NCBI GenBank assembly: GCA_002281535.1
Contig: NCGD01000005.1
Location: 1-64,000, forward strand
Reading direction: 5' to 3'
Length of the DNA stretch: 64,000 bases
From: Sphingomonas sp. 28-63-12
GTDB taxonomy: Bacteria; Pseudomonadota; Alphaproteobacteria; Sphingomonadales; Sphingomonadaceae
Of the stretch, positions 54,578-64,000 are shown piece after piece. Under the pieces are notes generated by a model that was given only the letters and a program-made list of their open reading frames with translations, did not search any database and was not told where the DNA came from. The translations under genes and the position numbers were made by a program. Numbering within the stretch: position 1 is the stretch's first letter; every line of letters starts with the position of its first letter.

Positions 54578-55675
54578 ATGGCAGCACAATTGAAGGTCAT
54601 CGACAGCAAAATGGCGGTATCCACGGACAAGGCAGCAGCAGAGCGGCAAAAAGCGCTCGACGCTGCGCTCGCACAGATTGATCGCGCCTTTGGCAAGGGC
54701 TCGGCGATGCGGCTCGGATCAAAGGAGACGATGCAGGTCGAATCGATTTCGACCGGTTCGCTCGGGCTCGATATCGCGCTTGGTGTCGGCGGATTGCCGC
54801 GCGGGCGTGTCATCGAGATTTATGGGCCTGAAAGCTCGGGGAAAACCACGCTGGCACTGCACGTCATCGCCGAAGCGCAGAAAAATGGCGGGACGGCGGC
54901 GTTTGTCGACGCGGAGCATGCGCTCGATCCGGTCTATGCCAAAAAGCTGGGCGTCAATATTGACGAACTGATCGTGTCGCAGCCCGATACGGGCGAACAG
55001 GCGCTCGAGATCGTCGATACGCTGGTACGCTCGAACGCGATCGATGTGCTGGTGATCGATTCGGTCGCGGCGCTGGTGCCGCGCGCCGAAATCGAGGGCG
55101 AGATGGGTGACAGCCATGTCGGCCTGCAGGCCCGGCTGATGTCGCAATCCCTGCGCAAGCTGACCGGCTCGATCAGCCGGTCGCGCTGCATGGTGATCTT
55201 CATCAACCAGCTGCGCATGAAGATCGGCGTGATGTACGGCAATCCCGAGACGACGACCGGTGGCAATGCGCTCAAATTCTATGCCTCGGTTCGTCTCGAC
55301 ATTCGCCGCACTGGCCAGATCAAGGATCGCGAGGATATTGTCGGCAACACCACCCGGGTGAAGGTCGTCAAGAACAAGGTCGCGCCACCGTTCAAGCAGG
55401 TCGAATTCGACATCATGTACGGCCAGGGCATTTCCAAGATCGGCGAGATTCTCGATCTGGGTGTCAAGGCCGGGCTGGTCGAGAAATCTGGCGCCTGGTT
55501 CTCCTATGACAGCGTTCGGATCGGGCAGGGGCGCGAAAACGCCAAGACCTATCTGAGCGAGCATGGCGAGATGGCCGATCGGCTTGAAAAGGCGATCCGG
55601 ACCCGCACCGACAAGGTTGCCGAGGAAATGATGGTTGGCCCCGATGCTGACGCCGATGGCGACGACGAGATGTAA
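54578..55675 (+). CDS. recA: Recombinase RecA
   Basis: DNA strand exchange in homologous recombination and co-protease for LexA in the SOS response. 365 residues with Walker [10 protein letters not shown], Walker [11 protein letters not shown], and the loop L2 region [16 protein letters not shown]; acidic C-terminal tail [14 protein letters not shown] precedes the ATG. Regulated by the SOS box at 54488 and closed by a strong terminator. In many alphaproteobacteria alaS is close downstream; here it is 7 kb away. Confidence 0.98.
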   Translation: MAAQLKVIDSKMAVSTDKAAAERQKALDAALAQIDRAFGKGSAMRLGSKETMQVESISTGSLGLDIALGVGGLPRGRVIEIYGPESSGKTTLALHVIAEAQKNGGTAAFVDAEHALDPVYAKKLGVNIDELIVSQPDTGEQALEIVDTLVRSNAIDVLVIDSVAALVPRAEIEGEMGDSHVGLQARLMSQSLRKLTGSISRSRCMVIFINQLRMKIGVMYGNPETTTGGNALKFYASVRLDIRRTGQIKDREDIVGNTTRVKVVKNKVAPPFKQVEFDIMYGQGISKIGEILDLGVKAGLVEKSGAWFSYDSVRIGQGRENAKTYLSEHGEMADRLEKAIRTRTDKVAEEMMVGPDADADGDDEM

Positions 55676-55728
55676 TCACGCTCCCCCGCGGCGTCGCCAG
55701 CCCCCGCAATCGGCGCCGCAATAACTGG

Positions 55729-55760
55729 AAAGGCCCGCCCTTGTCGGCGGGCCTTTCATG
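55729..55760 (+). terminator. Rho-independent terminator after recA
   Basis: A perfect 11-pair stem AAAGGCCCGCC (55729-55739) / GGCGGGCCTTT (55746-55756) with a six-base loop. The T tract is partly inside the stem and continues weakly. Confidence 0.85.
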
Positions 55761-55910
55761 TTTTGCTGTGGCTGACCCGGCACTGATGGCAAGCCGCGCC
55801 GTCGAAGCTTCACCCGGCATGGTCAGCGGCGCAGGTGCGGCGCGGCGCCTTCAAGGATCGCTCGACTTCGACCCGTGATCCGCTAGCCTTGCCCAAAAGC
55901 AGGAGCGCCC

Positions 55911-56537
55911 ATGTCCATCATCGTCCATCATCTCGAAAACTCCCGGTCGCAGCGGATTCTGTGGATGCTTGAGGAGCTTGGGCTGCCATATGAGATCAAG
56001 CGCTATGCGCGCGACAAGAAGACCATGCTGGCACCGCCCGAACTCAAGCTGGTCCATCCGCTCGGCAAATCGCCGGTGATCGAGGATGATGATGTGGTCG
56101 TCGCCGAAACCGGCGCGATCGTCGACTATCTTGTCGAGAAGGCGGACGGCAGGCTCGGCCCCGGCTCGCATCGCGATTCGGTGCTGCGCTACAGGCAGTT
56201 CCTGCATTATGCCGAAGGATCGATGATGCCGCCCCTGTTCGCGATGCTGGTCGTTGGCCGTATCCCGCTGTTCGGCAAGACGGCACTGAAGCGGCTGGCC
56301 CCGATGTTCGACGTGCATCTGGATTACCTGGAAACGGAGCTCGCCACACGGCCGTGGTTCGCTGGCGACGAGATCAGTGCTGCCGACATCATGATGAGCT
56401 TCCCGCTCGAGGCGGCGCGGGCCCGCGCCGGGCTGGGTGCCTCTCGCCCCGCGACTATTGCCTGGCTTGACAAGATCCACGCGCGCCCGGCCTATCAGGC
56501 TGCGCTCGCCAAGGGTGGCCCCTATGCCTATGCCTGA
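55911..56537 (+). CDS. Glutathione S-transferase
   Basis: 208 residues with a thioredoxin-like N-terminal domain (MSIIVHHLENSRSQRILWML; GKSPVIED with the cis-Pro; AETGAIVDYL binding glutathione) and an all-helical C-terminal domain (FAGDEISAADIMMSF). Typical beta/theta-like bacterial GST; a substrate is not evident. GCAGGAG precedes the ATG. Convergent with the symporter gene by 12 bp. Confidence 0.9.
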   Translation: MSIIVHHLENSRSQRILWMLEELGLPYEIKRYARDKKTMLAPPELKLVHPLGKSPVIEDDDVVVAETGAIVDYLVEKADGRLGPGSHRDSVLRYRQFLHYAEGSMMPPLFAMLVVGRIPLFGKTALKRLAPMFDVHLDYLETELATRPWFAGDEISAADIMMSFPLEAARARAGLGASRPATIAWLDKIHARPAYQAALAKGGPYAYA

Positions 56538-56549
56538 TCGACGACGGGA

Positions 56550-57851
56550 TCAGGCCGGATTGGCGCGATCCTCGACAGGCTTGTCGTAAACATCGATCTC
56601 GGCCGGCCCCGCAGGGGCCAACCCGCCTTCCCATTTCGCCACGACGCTCGCCGCCAGCGCATTGCCGATGACGTTGGTGGCCGAGCGCCCCATGTCGAGA
56701 AACTGATCGACGGCGAGGATGAGTAGCAGGCCTGCTTCGGGGATGTTGAACAGCGGCAGGGTAGCGGCGATCACGACCAGGCTGGCGCGCGGAACGCCGG
56801 CTATTCCCTTGGACGTGACCATCAGCACCAGCAGCATCGTAATCTGCGCGCTGAGCGGCAGGTCGATGCCATAGGCCTGGGCGATGAACAGCGACGCGAA
56901 GGTCATATACATCATCGACCCGTCGAGGTTGAACGAATAGCCGAGCGGCAACACGAAGCTGGCGATGCGCGGCGGCACGCCGAAGCGCTCCAGTGCCTCC
57001 AGCGTGCGCGGATAGGCGGCTTCGGACGAGGCGGTCGAAAAAGCCAGGATCAGCGGATCGCGAATATAATAGATCAAGGTACCCATCCGCCGGCCGACGA
57101 ACAGGAAGCCGATCGCGATCAGGACGATCCAGAGCGTGGCCAGCCCGATATAGAAGCTCAGCATGAAATAGCCGAGCTTCAGGATCACATCGGGGCCATT
57201 TTCGACCAGCGCATTGGCGACGGCGGCAAACACCGCGAACGGCGCGCAGAGCATCACATAGTTGGTGATCTGCAGCATCACCGCGGCCAGCCCTTCGGTC
57301 GCGCGGATCAGCGGGGCAGCCTTTTCGCCCACTGCGGTGAGCGCCACGCCGACAAACACTGAGAAGACGACGATCTGGATAATCTCGTTCTTGCCCATCG
57401 CGTCGATCATTGAGGACGGCACGACGTGGGTCAGGAAATCCTTGATGTTGAAGGCGGCCTTGTCGACACCGCTATCGGCGGTGATCGGCGGGATCGGGAT
57501 ATCGAGGCCGATGCCAGGTTGCAGCAGATTGACGAGCAACAGCCCGAGCGACAGCGAGATCAGGCTGGCACAGACGAACCACAGCAGCGAACGCAGCCCG
57601 ACCCGGCCGAGCGCGCCGGTATCGCCCATATGGGCAATGCCGACGACCAGGGTGGAAAAGACCAGCGGCGCGATGATCATCTTGATCAGCCGCAGAAACA
57701 GGGTGGTGATGATCGGGAAGGTCTGCGCCGCGCCTTTGATATAGCCGGCAGTGTCGGGATCGCTGACCTTGATCGCCTCATGCATCGCCCAGCCAAGGCC
57801 AAGTCCGATGATAAGACCGATCATGATGTACAGCGTAAGGCGCTTGGCCAT
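56550..57851 (-). CDS. Dicarboxylate/amino acid:cation symporter (DAACS family)
   Basis: 433 residues with the eight-helix, two-hairpin GltPh-like fold. Signatures: SEAAYPRTLEALERFG (start of the HP1 Ser-rich tip, with SSEAAYP), LPLGYSFNLDGSMMYM (NLDG in place of NMDG), and LVMTSKGIAGVPRASLVVIA (HP2). Uptake of C4-dicarboxylates, glutamate or aspartate with Na or H. Overlapping-direction neighbours are the convergent GST and the divergent M24 peptidase, so it is a single-gene unit. Confidence 0.92.
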   Translation of the reverse strand: MAKRLTLYIMIGLIIGLGLGWAMHEAIKVSDPDTAGYIKGAAQTFPIITTLFLRLIKMIIAPLVFSTLVVGIAHMGDTGALGRVGLRSLLWFVCASLISLSLGLLLVNLLQPGIGLDIPIPPITADSGVDKAAFNIKDFLTHVVPSSMIDAMGKNEIIQIVVFSVFVGVALTAVGEKAAPLIRATEGLAAVMLQITNYVMLCAPFAVFAAVANALVENGPDVILKLGYFMLSFYIGLATLWIVLIAIGFLFVGRRMGTLIYYIRDPLILAFSTASSEAAYPRTLEALERFGVPPRIASFVLPLGYSFNLDGSMMYMTFASLFIAQAYGIDLPLSAQITMLLVLMVTSKGIAGVPRASLVVIAATLPLFNIPEAGLLLILAVDQFLDMGRSATNVIGNALAASVVAKWEGGLAPAGPAEIDVYDKPVEDRANPA

Positions 57852-57948
57852 GAAATTCTCCCGACTTGTCCGCCACAGGGAAAGGGGATTGCGCGGCTCC
57901 GGTCAAGCGCCCTATCGCTTGGGCGTCGCGTGGTGGGTGTGTGGGGGA

Positions 57949-59235
57949 ATGATGATGCAGCGTCAGACGAGCCATGATGATCGCCGCGGCTTCATGCGCC
58001 AGGCCATGCTTGCCGGCATCGCGCTGCCGTTTCTGGGCAGCGCGGGCGTGCTGCGCGCGGCGGCGCCCGACCTGACCGGGCTGGATGACCTGACGAAAGC
58101 TGTTGCGCCGATCAGTGCCACCGAGCGCCTGGCGCGGATTACCCGGGCGCAGGCGCTGATGAAGGCCAACGGCATCGGTGCAGTGCTGATCGAGCCGGGT
58201 TCTAGCCTGACCTATTTTACCGGCATTAGCTGGTGGCGCAGCGAGCGGCTGACCGCGGCTGTGCTGCCGGTGGAGGGGCCCGCCCTGATCGTCACGCCGT
58301 TTTTCGAAGAACCGTCGGTGCGCCAGACGTTGGCCATCACGGCCGAGGTGCGCGTTTGGCAGGAAGATGCGGACCCACTGGCACTGATCGCTGGGTTCTT
58401 CAAGGAGCGCAAGCTGGCGGGGCTGCCGATCGGCATTGAGGAAACCGTGCGCTATTTCGCCGTCAACAACCTGCAACGCGCCTTGCCGGATGCGCGGATC
58501 GTTTCGGCCAATCCGGTCGTTCGCGGTTGCCGGATGATCAAGACGCCCGCCGAAATCGCACTGATGCAGGCAGCGAGCGATGTGACGATCGCCGCCTATC
58601 GCTGGACCTATCCCCGGATCGAAAAAGGCATGACGCCGGCGCAGATCGGCGGGCTGATGAATGCCGCGACCCGGAAGCTGGGCGGCGATCCGGAATTCGC
58701 GCTGATCCTGATCGGTGAGGCGGCGGCCTATCCCCATGGCAGCAACGCCCCGCAGATCGTCGCCGACGGGCAAGTGGTGTTGATGGACTGCGGGTGCACG
58801 GTGCAGGGCTATCAATCCGATATCTCGCGGACCTTCGTCTATGGCGCTGCCTCTGGCGCGCAGCGAAAGGTCTGGGGACAGGTCGCCCGGGGCCAGCAGG
58901 TGGCCCGCGCCGCCGCGCAAATCGGCGCGCCCGCCGGGACCGTGGATGATGCCGTCCGGCGGTACTATGAGGCAGAGGGCTATGGCCCGGGCTATGCTTT
59001 GCCCGGCCTCTCGCACCGCACCGGCCACGGTATTGGCATGGACGGCCATGAGCCGGTCAACCTCGTCCATGGCGAGACGACGCCGCTGGCAGCTGGCATG
59101 TGCTTTTCCAACGAACCCGGGATTTACATCCCCGGCGCGTTTGGTGTCAGGCTGGAAGATTGCTTCCACATGACTGATGCCGGCCCGGCCTGGTTCAGCG
59201 AACCGCCGAAGAGCATCGACACGCCGTTTGGGTGA
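57949..59235 (+). CDS. Tat-exported M24 (Xaa-Pro) peptidase
   Basis: 428 residues. A twin-arginine signal (DDRRGFMRQAMLAG) precedes a creatinase-like N-terminal domain and the pita-bread metal site: LMDCGC (Asp), YQSDISRTF (Asp), SHRTGHGIGMDGHE (His), SNEPGIY (Glu) and RLEDCF (Glu). Aminopeptidase P/prolidase family, exported folded, likely cleaving proline-containing peptides in the periplasm. ATG codons at 57949, 57952 and 57955 all follow GGGGGA; 57955 has the best spacing. Convergent with the TPR gene; the stops touch. Confidence 0.9.
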   Translation: MMMQRQTSHDDRRGFMRQAMLAGIALPFLGSAGVLRAAAPDLTGLDDLTKAVAPISATERLARITRAQALMKANGIGAVLIEPGSSLTYFTGISWWRSERLTAAVLPVEGPALIVTPFFEEPSVRQTLAITAEVRVWQEDADPLALIAGFFKERKLAGLPIGIEETVRYFAVNNLQRALPDARIVSANPVVRGCRMIKTPAEIALMQAASDVTIAAYRWTYPRIEKGMTPAQIGGLMNAATRKLGGDPEFALILIGEAAAYPHGSNAPQIVADGQVVLMDCGCTVQGYQSDISRTFVYGAASGAQRKVWGQVARGQQVARAAAQIGAPAGTVDDAVRRYYEAEGYGPGYALPGLSHRTGHGIGMDGHEPVNLVHGETTPLAAGMCFSNEPGIYIPGAFGVRLEDCFHMTDAGPAWFSEPPKSIDTPFG

Positions 59236-60927
59236 TCAGATCAGCGGCGTCGACAACGCCTCTGCATTGCCCCGCCAATTCCTGGCGGCCATGTCATGAT
59301 CGCGTGCGGCGGCGTCTGCCTGACCGAGCTTGACGAGGATCATGCCGCGCAGCCCTGTGGCGATGGGATCGAGCGGACGGCGTTTGAGCGCGCCATTCGC
59401 CTGCCGAAGCGCCTCAGCAGGGCGCCCCGCCTCCAGCAACGCGGCGGCGAGACTGCGGCGGACGGGATACCACCAAGCCGGTGGATCGGCATAATAGGTC
59501 ATCACCTTCGATTCCTCGATCTTCGTTGCCTTGGCGAAGGCGGCAATCGCCAGATCGGGGCGGTGCTCCGCCATCGCCGCGCGGCCGAGCAGGACGAGCT
59601 GGCCGATCCGCACCATGTTGCGCGCCGCTGTCCAGGCCTTCAGAGAGGTGGCGGGCACGGCCGCTGGCGCGGGCAGCACAATCGCCGCCGCCTCGCGTCG
59701 CACCGCAGCGGCATCGCCCAGCCGCGCATAAGCCTCACCACGGGCATAATGCCAATAGGCCTGGATCAGCGGCAGTTTCGGGCCGGGATCGGGCATGGCA
59801 AGCACGACATTCGGCGCGGCGAAGCGCCCCTGCGCGGCATAGCCGGTGCCGGCGGCCATTACACCATAGGGCGATTCAGGCGGATGACGGCCCAGCGACG
59901 CCAGCATCGCATCGCTCAACGTGAGCGCATCGTCAGCGTCTCCCGAGATCAGCGCGCCGCCGACCCCGAACTGAACATTATGGGCGTGATAATCGAGCCG
60001 CCAGATGCTGTCCGGCCCGGTCAGCTTCGCCGCGCGGGCATCGCCCTCGGCCAGGCCGGCTGCGCGGACATTGGCGACTGCCGCATCGTGATAGCGCCCG
60101 ATCCAGTAAAAGGTGTGCGACGGCATATGGATCAAATGGCTGGCGCCGGGCGCAAGCGCGGGCAGGCGGTTGGCATAGGCTTCGGCACGTTCGGGAAAGC
60201 CCATCGTCTCGGTCGCGTGGATGTAGAAATGGATGGCGGGGGTGTAATCCGGGTTCCGTGCCAGCACGGTCTGGAGCAAGTCGAGCGCGCGCGGCAGATT
60301 TTCCTTGGTCTCGTTGAGCAGATCCGGAATCATCCAGGCATCGGCGGCGAGCGTCGCGAGCTCGTCGCTATCGGGATGCGCACGCGCGATCGCGTCCATG
60401 GCCCGGGCAAAGGCAAGATCGCCGGCGCCCTTGCCGCCGCCCTGTTGGTAGCGCAATTTGAGCGCGGCGATCATCTGCTGTTCAAGCGGCGTCCCAATTG
60501 CGGCGAGCCGCTCTGCGGTTTCCACCTTCTTGCTCATCTTGACCATTGTCGCTGTATCGATCGGGAAGTTGATCGTCGGCCCCTGCGACCAGGCATCGCC
60601 CCATACGCACATCGCGCAAAGCGGATCGAGCCGCTCGGCCTCGGCAAAGGCGCCGGTGGCGGCGCGATGCGCAAAGCTATGGGCGAGCTGCATCCCGTTG
60701 TTGAAAAAGGCCTGCGCCATGGGCTTGGCCGCAATGGCCATACCGCCATCGCCAAAGCCAGGCAGGATATGCTCAACGCTCGGCGCGATGCTGTCGTCAC
60801 CGCACAGGCTGTGCATTGCCGGCGCAGATGTGGTCGCTGGTGACGGTGTTTTCTCACTGACCGAGCCCGAGGCAATGATCGGCGCCGTCAGCAACAGCAG
60901 CGGCATGGTGAGCAGCAGACGCATCAT
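59236..60927 (-). CDS. Exported tetratricopeptide repeat protein
   Basis: 563 residues with an N-terminal signal peptide. The conserved FFNNGMQLAHSFAHRAATGA, FAEAERLDPLCAMCVWGDAW and HMPSHTFYWIGRYHDAA are typical of a large group of sphingomonad and gammaproteobacterial TPR proteins without an established role. The C-terminal half has regular TPR pairs. Its stop abuts the M24 stop. Confidence 0.82.
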   Translation of the reverse strand: MMRLLLTMPLLLLTAPIIASGSVSEKTPSPATTSAPAMHSLCGDDSIAPSVEHILPGFGDGGMAIAAKPMAQAFFNNGMQLAHSFAHRAATGAFAEAERLDPLCAMCVWGDAWSQGPTINFPIDTATMVKMSKKVETAERLAAIGTPLEQQMIAALKLRYQQGGGKGAGDLAFARAMDAIARAHPDSDELATLAADAWMIPDLLNETKENLPRALDLLQTVLARNPDYTPAIHFYIHATETMGFPERAEAYANRLPALAPGASHLIHMPSHTFYWIGRYHDAAVANVRAAGLAEGDARAAKLTGPDSIWRLDYHAHNVQFGVGGALISGDADDALTLSDAMLASLGRHPPESPYGVMAAGTGYAAQGRFAAPNVVLAMPDPGPKLPLIQAYWHYARGEAYARLGDAAAVRREAAAIVLPAPAAVPATSLKAWTAARNMVRIGQLVLLGRAAMAEHRPDLAIAAFAKATKIEESKVMTYYADPPAWWYPVRRSLAAALLEAGRPAEALRQANGALKRRPLDPIATGLRGMILVKLGQADAAARDHDMAARNWRGNAEALSTPLI

Positions 60928-61012
60928 TTGTCCTCTAATTTGCCGATCGGGCGATCGGCCCCGATTTCAATAGCGTGTGACATCCCCAAACGCCCGGTCC
61001 AGAAATCATGGG

Positions 61013-61768
61013 TCAATGGCCGGTCAGTTCCCGCATCCAGCCGAGCCAAAAGGGCTGATAATAGAGCCAGCTTGCCAGGCACTCATTGGCGAGCACCCAG
61101 AAAAAGGCGATGATCCAGGCCGGGTGTAGCCGCTGGCGTGAGATCAGATCATAGGCACCAACCGCCAGCATGAGGGTGAGCGTACCGACATAGGTTGCGA
61201 GATAATATTGCCAATACCCATCGCCGAGCAGAGCGCTGATCGGGTCTGCAATGACCCGGCTGAATCCGGGTTCGGTGATGGCGATGGTGCCCATCAGCAT
61301 CAGGCGCTTATGCGTTGCGCCGTCGCCACGGGCCAGAAACCCAGCGATGATCAGCACGCTGGCGCCGAGGACGTTGGTGAATTGCGTGCTCTTGAACGAC
61401 AGCCATTCGGGCTTGATCACGGCCTTTGCCGTGTTGAGCGAAATCACGACCGCTGGCCCGAGAATGAGCATCATCGGCCACAGTAGCAGTAACAGCATCC
61501 CCAGCCGTCGATGCAGCGCAGCCTGACCTGTTCGCATCAGCCAGACTTGTGCGCCGAGCAGGACCAGCCAGCCGCCATAGGCGAGCGCATGGGCATGAAC
61601 GATCAGCGGATAATTCAGGCTTTTGCCCGCTGCCGTTGTGCGGATCATGTCATAGCCAAAGCCGGTCAGGATCACCGCCCAGATGACGACGACGCAGATT
61701 AGGATAGCGCGCCGATCCCCTTGCCGATGTGCCGGAAAGGCGCCGATGCCAACGGTGGTGCTCGCCAT
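61013..61768 (-). CDS. Integral membrane protein of unknown function
   Basis: 251 residues, six to seven hydrophobic helices. The sequence SLNYPLIVHAHALAYGGWLVLL and the LHRRLGMLLLLL after a short basic loop are reminiscent of DUF2306-like membrane proteins with conserved His in the helices, which may bind haem. The family is not certain. It is upstream of the TPR gene on the same strand, 85 bp apart. Confidence 0.65.
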   Translation of the reverse strand: MASTTVGIGAFPAHRQGDRRAILICVVVIWAVILTGFGYDMIRTTAAGKSLNYPLIVHAHALAYGGWLVLLGAQVWLMRTGQAALHRRLGMLLLLLWPMMLILGPAVVISLNTAKAVIKPEWLSFKSTQFTNVLGASVLIIAGFLARGDGATHKRLMLMGTIAITEPGFSRVIADPISALLGDGYWQYYLATYVGTLTLMLAVGAYDLISRQRLHPAWIIAFFWVLANECLASWLYYQPFWLGWMRELTGH

Positions 61769-61842
61769 GAATTCCCCCCCAAATCCCCGGGGTACTAGAT
61801 GCAGCTAGCGTGAACCGAGTCAATCGACAGGCAGCAACCAGA

Positions 61843-62469
61843 TCAGGGAAGGGCCGTGCCGGCATGGGCATCGAGCCAGTCAGCCAATGCCCGATAGGAC
61901 AAGGGAGATGCCAGCCGAAAGCCTGTTTCCCCGTCAAGCGTCCAGCGGGCGAAGCCATGCGTCGCACCGAGTCCATCGATGATGACGACCACCGGTTCGT
62001 CCTTGGCAAACAGGTCGGGCGTCTTAACCGCGACGCCGACGATCGATATATTGGCGATCGCGCCCTCGCAGATGCCGCGTCCGCTCATGATACGGACCTG
62101 GCCCGGGCGCTCAAATCGTGGCGCGCGTGGATGCCGGCGGCGGATGGACTGGCGTTCCTCGCGCAGCACGGCTTCGATATCGACCGGCAAATCGAACTGA
62201 ACGCCTGCTTTGCGCTGGCGCGCCCAGCGAACGGTAGCCGGATAGCATTTGTCCGATCGCAGATCGATCTGGACGCGGGCACCCACAGCAGGGACGCGGT
62301 TGACCTCGATCATCGCGCCGGTGGCCGAAAGATCGCGCACCACGCAGAGTTGATCCTGCCCCGCATCAACCAGCCGACCGACACGGAACACCGATATCTG
62401 ACGCACACCGGTCCGTCGCTCGACGAAGCCCCGGCGATTGTCCAAGTCCATCGTTGCGGCAACGGTCAT
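61843..62469 (-). CDS. Protein with two PilZ domains
   Basis: 208 residues containing two PilZ-like copies. The first has RRTGVR and DLSATGAMIEV (c-di-GMP-binding R...R and D/NxSxxG). The second, from about residue 110, has RRRHPRAPRF and ANISIVGVAVKT; the motif keeps Asn-x-Ser and the Gly. PilZ proteins bind c-di-GMP and change motility or biofilm formation, or, if degenerate, pair with a binding copy. Single gene, directed away from alaS. Confidence 0.85.
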   Translation of the reverse strand: MTVAATMDLDNRRGFVERRTGVRQISVFRVGRLVDAGQDQLCVVRDLSATGAMIEVNRVPAVGARVQIDLRSDKCYPATVRWARQRKAGVQFDLPVDIEAVLREERQSIRRRHPRAPRFERPGQVRIMSGRGICEGAIANISIVGVAVKTPDLFAKDEPVVVIIDGLGATHGFARWTLDGETGFRLASPLSYRALADWLDAHAGTALP

Positions 62470-62671
62470 TTCAGCGGGTGATCCCTTTTTCGGTCTGTTG
62501 GTTCGTCAGCCGGGCCGGTGTCGACGGTGTTTCCAGGACGCTCCTATTCGACTAAGGTTAAGATATTGCAAAACAGAAGTTTCTTAGCAAGGCACAGGGT
62601 TGCGCTCGGTCCAATCATCCAACCGAATATGTTCGATCGGTTGCAGCGCCCTTCCACAAATCAGCGTTTCG

Positions 62672-62700
62672 CTTGAGCAAGTCGCATTGCCGCCCTAGAT
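62672..62700 (+). promoter_or_regulatory. alaS promoter implying a leaderless mRNA
   Basis: CTTGAG (62672-62677), 17 bp, CTAGAT (62695-62700). Seven bases later is the ATG at 62708, so transcription should start at its A. There is no ribosome binding site before the ATG. Confidence 0.65.
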
Positions 62701-62707
62701 CAGCGTC

Positions 62708-64000
62708 ATGACCTCGACCAATGACATCCGCCGCAGCTTCCTCGATTATTTCGCCGGTGAGGGGCATGCCCGTGTGCCGTCCGCCCCGCTGGTACCGCAT
62801 AATGACCCGACCTTGATGTTCGTCAACGCCGGTATGGTCCCGTTCAAGAATGTTTTCACGGGGCTTGAAACACGGCCCTACGTCACCGCCACCTCATCCC
62901 AGAAATGCGTGCGGGCCGGTGGCAAGCATAATGATCTCGACAATGTCGGCTATACGGCGCGGCATCATACCTTCTTTGAAATGCTCGGGAATTTCTCGTT
63001 TGGCGATTATTTCAAGGAACGCGCGATCGCGCTCGCCTGGCACCTGATTACGCGCGAATGGGGAATCGACCCCAACCGGTTGACGGTGACGGTCTATCAC
63101 ACCGACGACGAGGCATTCGATCTGTGGCGCCGCATTGCCGGCCTGCCCGAAAGCCGGATCATCCGGATCGCGACCAACGACAATTTCTGGTCAATGGGCG
63201 ATACCGGGCCGTGCGGGCCGTGCTCTGAAATCTTCTACGATCATGGCGAACACATCCCCGGTGGGCCGCCGGGCAGCCCGGACGAGGACGGCGATCGCTT
63301 CGTCGAAATCTGGAACCTGGTCTTCATGCAGTTTGAACAGGCTGCAGGCGGCGATCGCACGCCGTTGCCGCGCCCGTCGATTGACACGGGCATGGGGCTG
63401 GAGCGGATCGCCGCTGTTCTCCAGGGCGTTCACGACAATTACGATACCGATACGTTCAAGGCGCTGATCGCGGCATCGAGCGCGCTGACCCATACGCCAT
63501 CGACCGGCGACACCCAGGCGAGCCATAGGATCATCGCCGATCATCTGCGCACCAGCGGGTTTCTGGTCGCCGATGGTGTGCTGCCGGCGAATGAGGGGCG
63601 AGGCTACGTATTGCGCCGGATCATGCGGCGGGCGATGCGGCATGCGCATCTGCTAGGCGCAAAGGACCCGCTGATGTATCGGCTGGTGCCGGCGCTGGTA
63701 GCCGAGATGGGCGCTGCTTATCCAGAGCTGTTGCGTGCACAGCCGCTGATCGAAGCGACGCTGGCGCAGGAGGAAACGCGTTTCCGCCAGACGCTGACCA
63801 ACGGGCTGAAACTGCTGGACGAGGCTACTGCCGGGATGGCGCCGGGTGCGACGCTGGCGGGGGAAACGGCCTTCAAGCTTTATGACACCTTCGGCTTCCC
63901 TTATGACCTGACCGAGGATGCGCTGCGGTCGCAGGGCTTTGGCGTGGATCGCACTGGTTTCGATACCGCGATGGCCGAACAGAAGCGTGCCGCACGGGCC
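62708..64000 (+). CDS. alaS: Alanyl-tRNA synthetase (3' partial)
   Basis: Charges tRNA-Ala; class II synthetase. 431 codons up to the window edge, with no stop, out of about 880. The catalytic core is complete: [70 protein letters not shown] and the class II motif 3 [10 protein letters not shown], then [18 protein letters not shown]. The editing and C-Ala domains lie beyond. Its promoter abuts the ATG. Confidence 0.97.
   Translation, partial: MTSTNDIRRSFLDYFAGEGHARVPSAPLVPHNDPTLMFVNAGMVPFKNVFTGLETRPYVTATSSQKCVRAGGKHNDLDNVGYTARHHTFFEMLGNFSFGDYFKERAIALAWHLITREWGIDPNRLTVTVYHTDDEAFDLWRRIAGLPESRIIRIATNDNFWSMGDTGPCGPCSEIFYDHGEHIPGGPPGSPDEDGDRFVEIWNLVFMQFEQAAGGDRTPLPRPSIDTGMGLERIAAVLQGVHDNYDTDTFKALIAASSALTHTPSTGDTQASHRIIADHLRTSGFLVADGVLPANEGRGYVLRRIMRRAMRHAHLLGAKDPLMYRLVPALVAEMGAAYPELLRAQPLIEATLAQEETRFRQTLTNGLKLLDEATAGMAPGATLAGETAFKLYDTFGFPYDLTEDALRSQGFGVDRTGFDTAMAEQKRAARA

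Noticed and set aside
57778-59169. 463-codon open frame on the minus strand
   Set aside because: Antisense to the M24 peptidase and overlapping the symporter gene start.
59296-60843. 515-codon open frame on the plus strand
   Set aside because: Antisense to the TPR protein; Arg/His/Gly-rich shadow.

Overview
The window is a GC-rich chromosomal segment of an alphaproteobacterium, most probably Sphingomonadaceae (Sphingomonas-like). This rests on protein families and gene style: a CckA hybrid kinase, tandem M13 peptidases, DUF4170 and DUF6481 proteins, a pyruvate dehydrogenase E1 beta with a fused lipoyl domain, a TonB receptor paired with a regulator, CTANNN-type -10 boxes, and an alphaproteobacterial SOS box of the form GTTC-N7-GTTC at recA. 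There is no rRNA operon, prophage, insertion sequence or CRISPR array. No gap between genes exceeds about 300 bases; the longest (32025-32283, 55676-55910, 62470-62707, 21018-21221) hold only promoters, terminators or nothing recognisable.

Layout. 1-7.6 kb: carB (5' end outside the window), greA, a rhomboid protease, a leftward run of small membrane-associated proteins (YqjD/YqjE/DUF3618-like) and DUF4170, then eno and ftsB. 7.7-10.2 kb: pdhA-pdhB. 10.2-13.5 kb: a leftward TadG-TadE-TadE pilus operon whose genes overlap by ATGA. 13.6-21 kb: a phytoene-synthase-like protein, an EF-hand protein, trmFO, lysoplasmalogenase, DUF488, DUF952 and gyrA. 21.2-24.1 kb: a LuxR-type response regulator with its membrane kinase, divergent from a papain-like protein that has lost its catalytic residues. 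24.2-31.7 kb: SDR-yaaA, a periplasmic repeat protein, an Lrp/AsnC regulator divergent from a very large Pro/Ala-rich sensor kinase, and a polysaccharide deacetylase. 31.7-35.1 kb: two tRNAs and a MarR-TonB receptor pair. 35.2-43.8 kb: DUF6481, thioesterase, lipoprotein, M28 peptidase divergent from ettA, a secreted HExxH protein, acylphosphatase, greB and a soluble lytic transglycosylase. 43.8-54 kb: dapA, smpB, two M13 peptidases, cckA with a single-domain receiver, and an adenine deaminase/phosphoribosyltransferase purine-salvage pair. 54-64 kb: recA, GST, a DAACS symporter, a Tat-exported M24 peptidase, a TPR protein, a membrane protein, a double-PilZ protein and the 5' part of alaS.

The content is mostly core metabolism, information processing and cell-cycle signalling. 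The most unusual items are: the catalytically dead papain-like gene with an in-frame 12-bp repeat; a 47-bp identical tract shared by the two M13 genes; a set of promoters whose -10 box lies so close to the ATG that the mRNAs should be leaderless (alaS, yaaA, the M28 peptidase, probably trmFO and smpB); a back-to-back promoter pair sharing one -35; a sensor kinase with a degenerate ATP-binding domain; and a methionine at the GyrA position equivalent to E. coli Asp87. I did not find a clearly new multi-gene defence or biosynthetic system.
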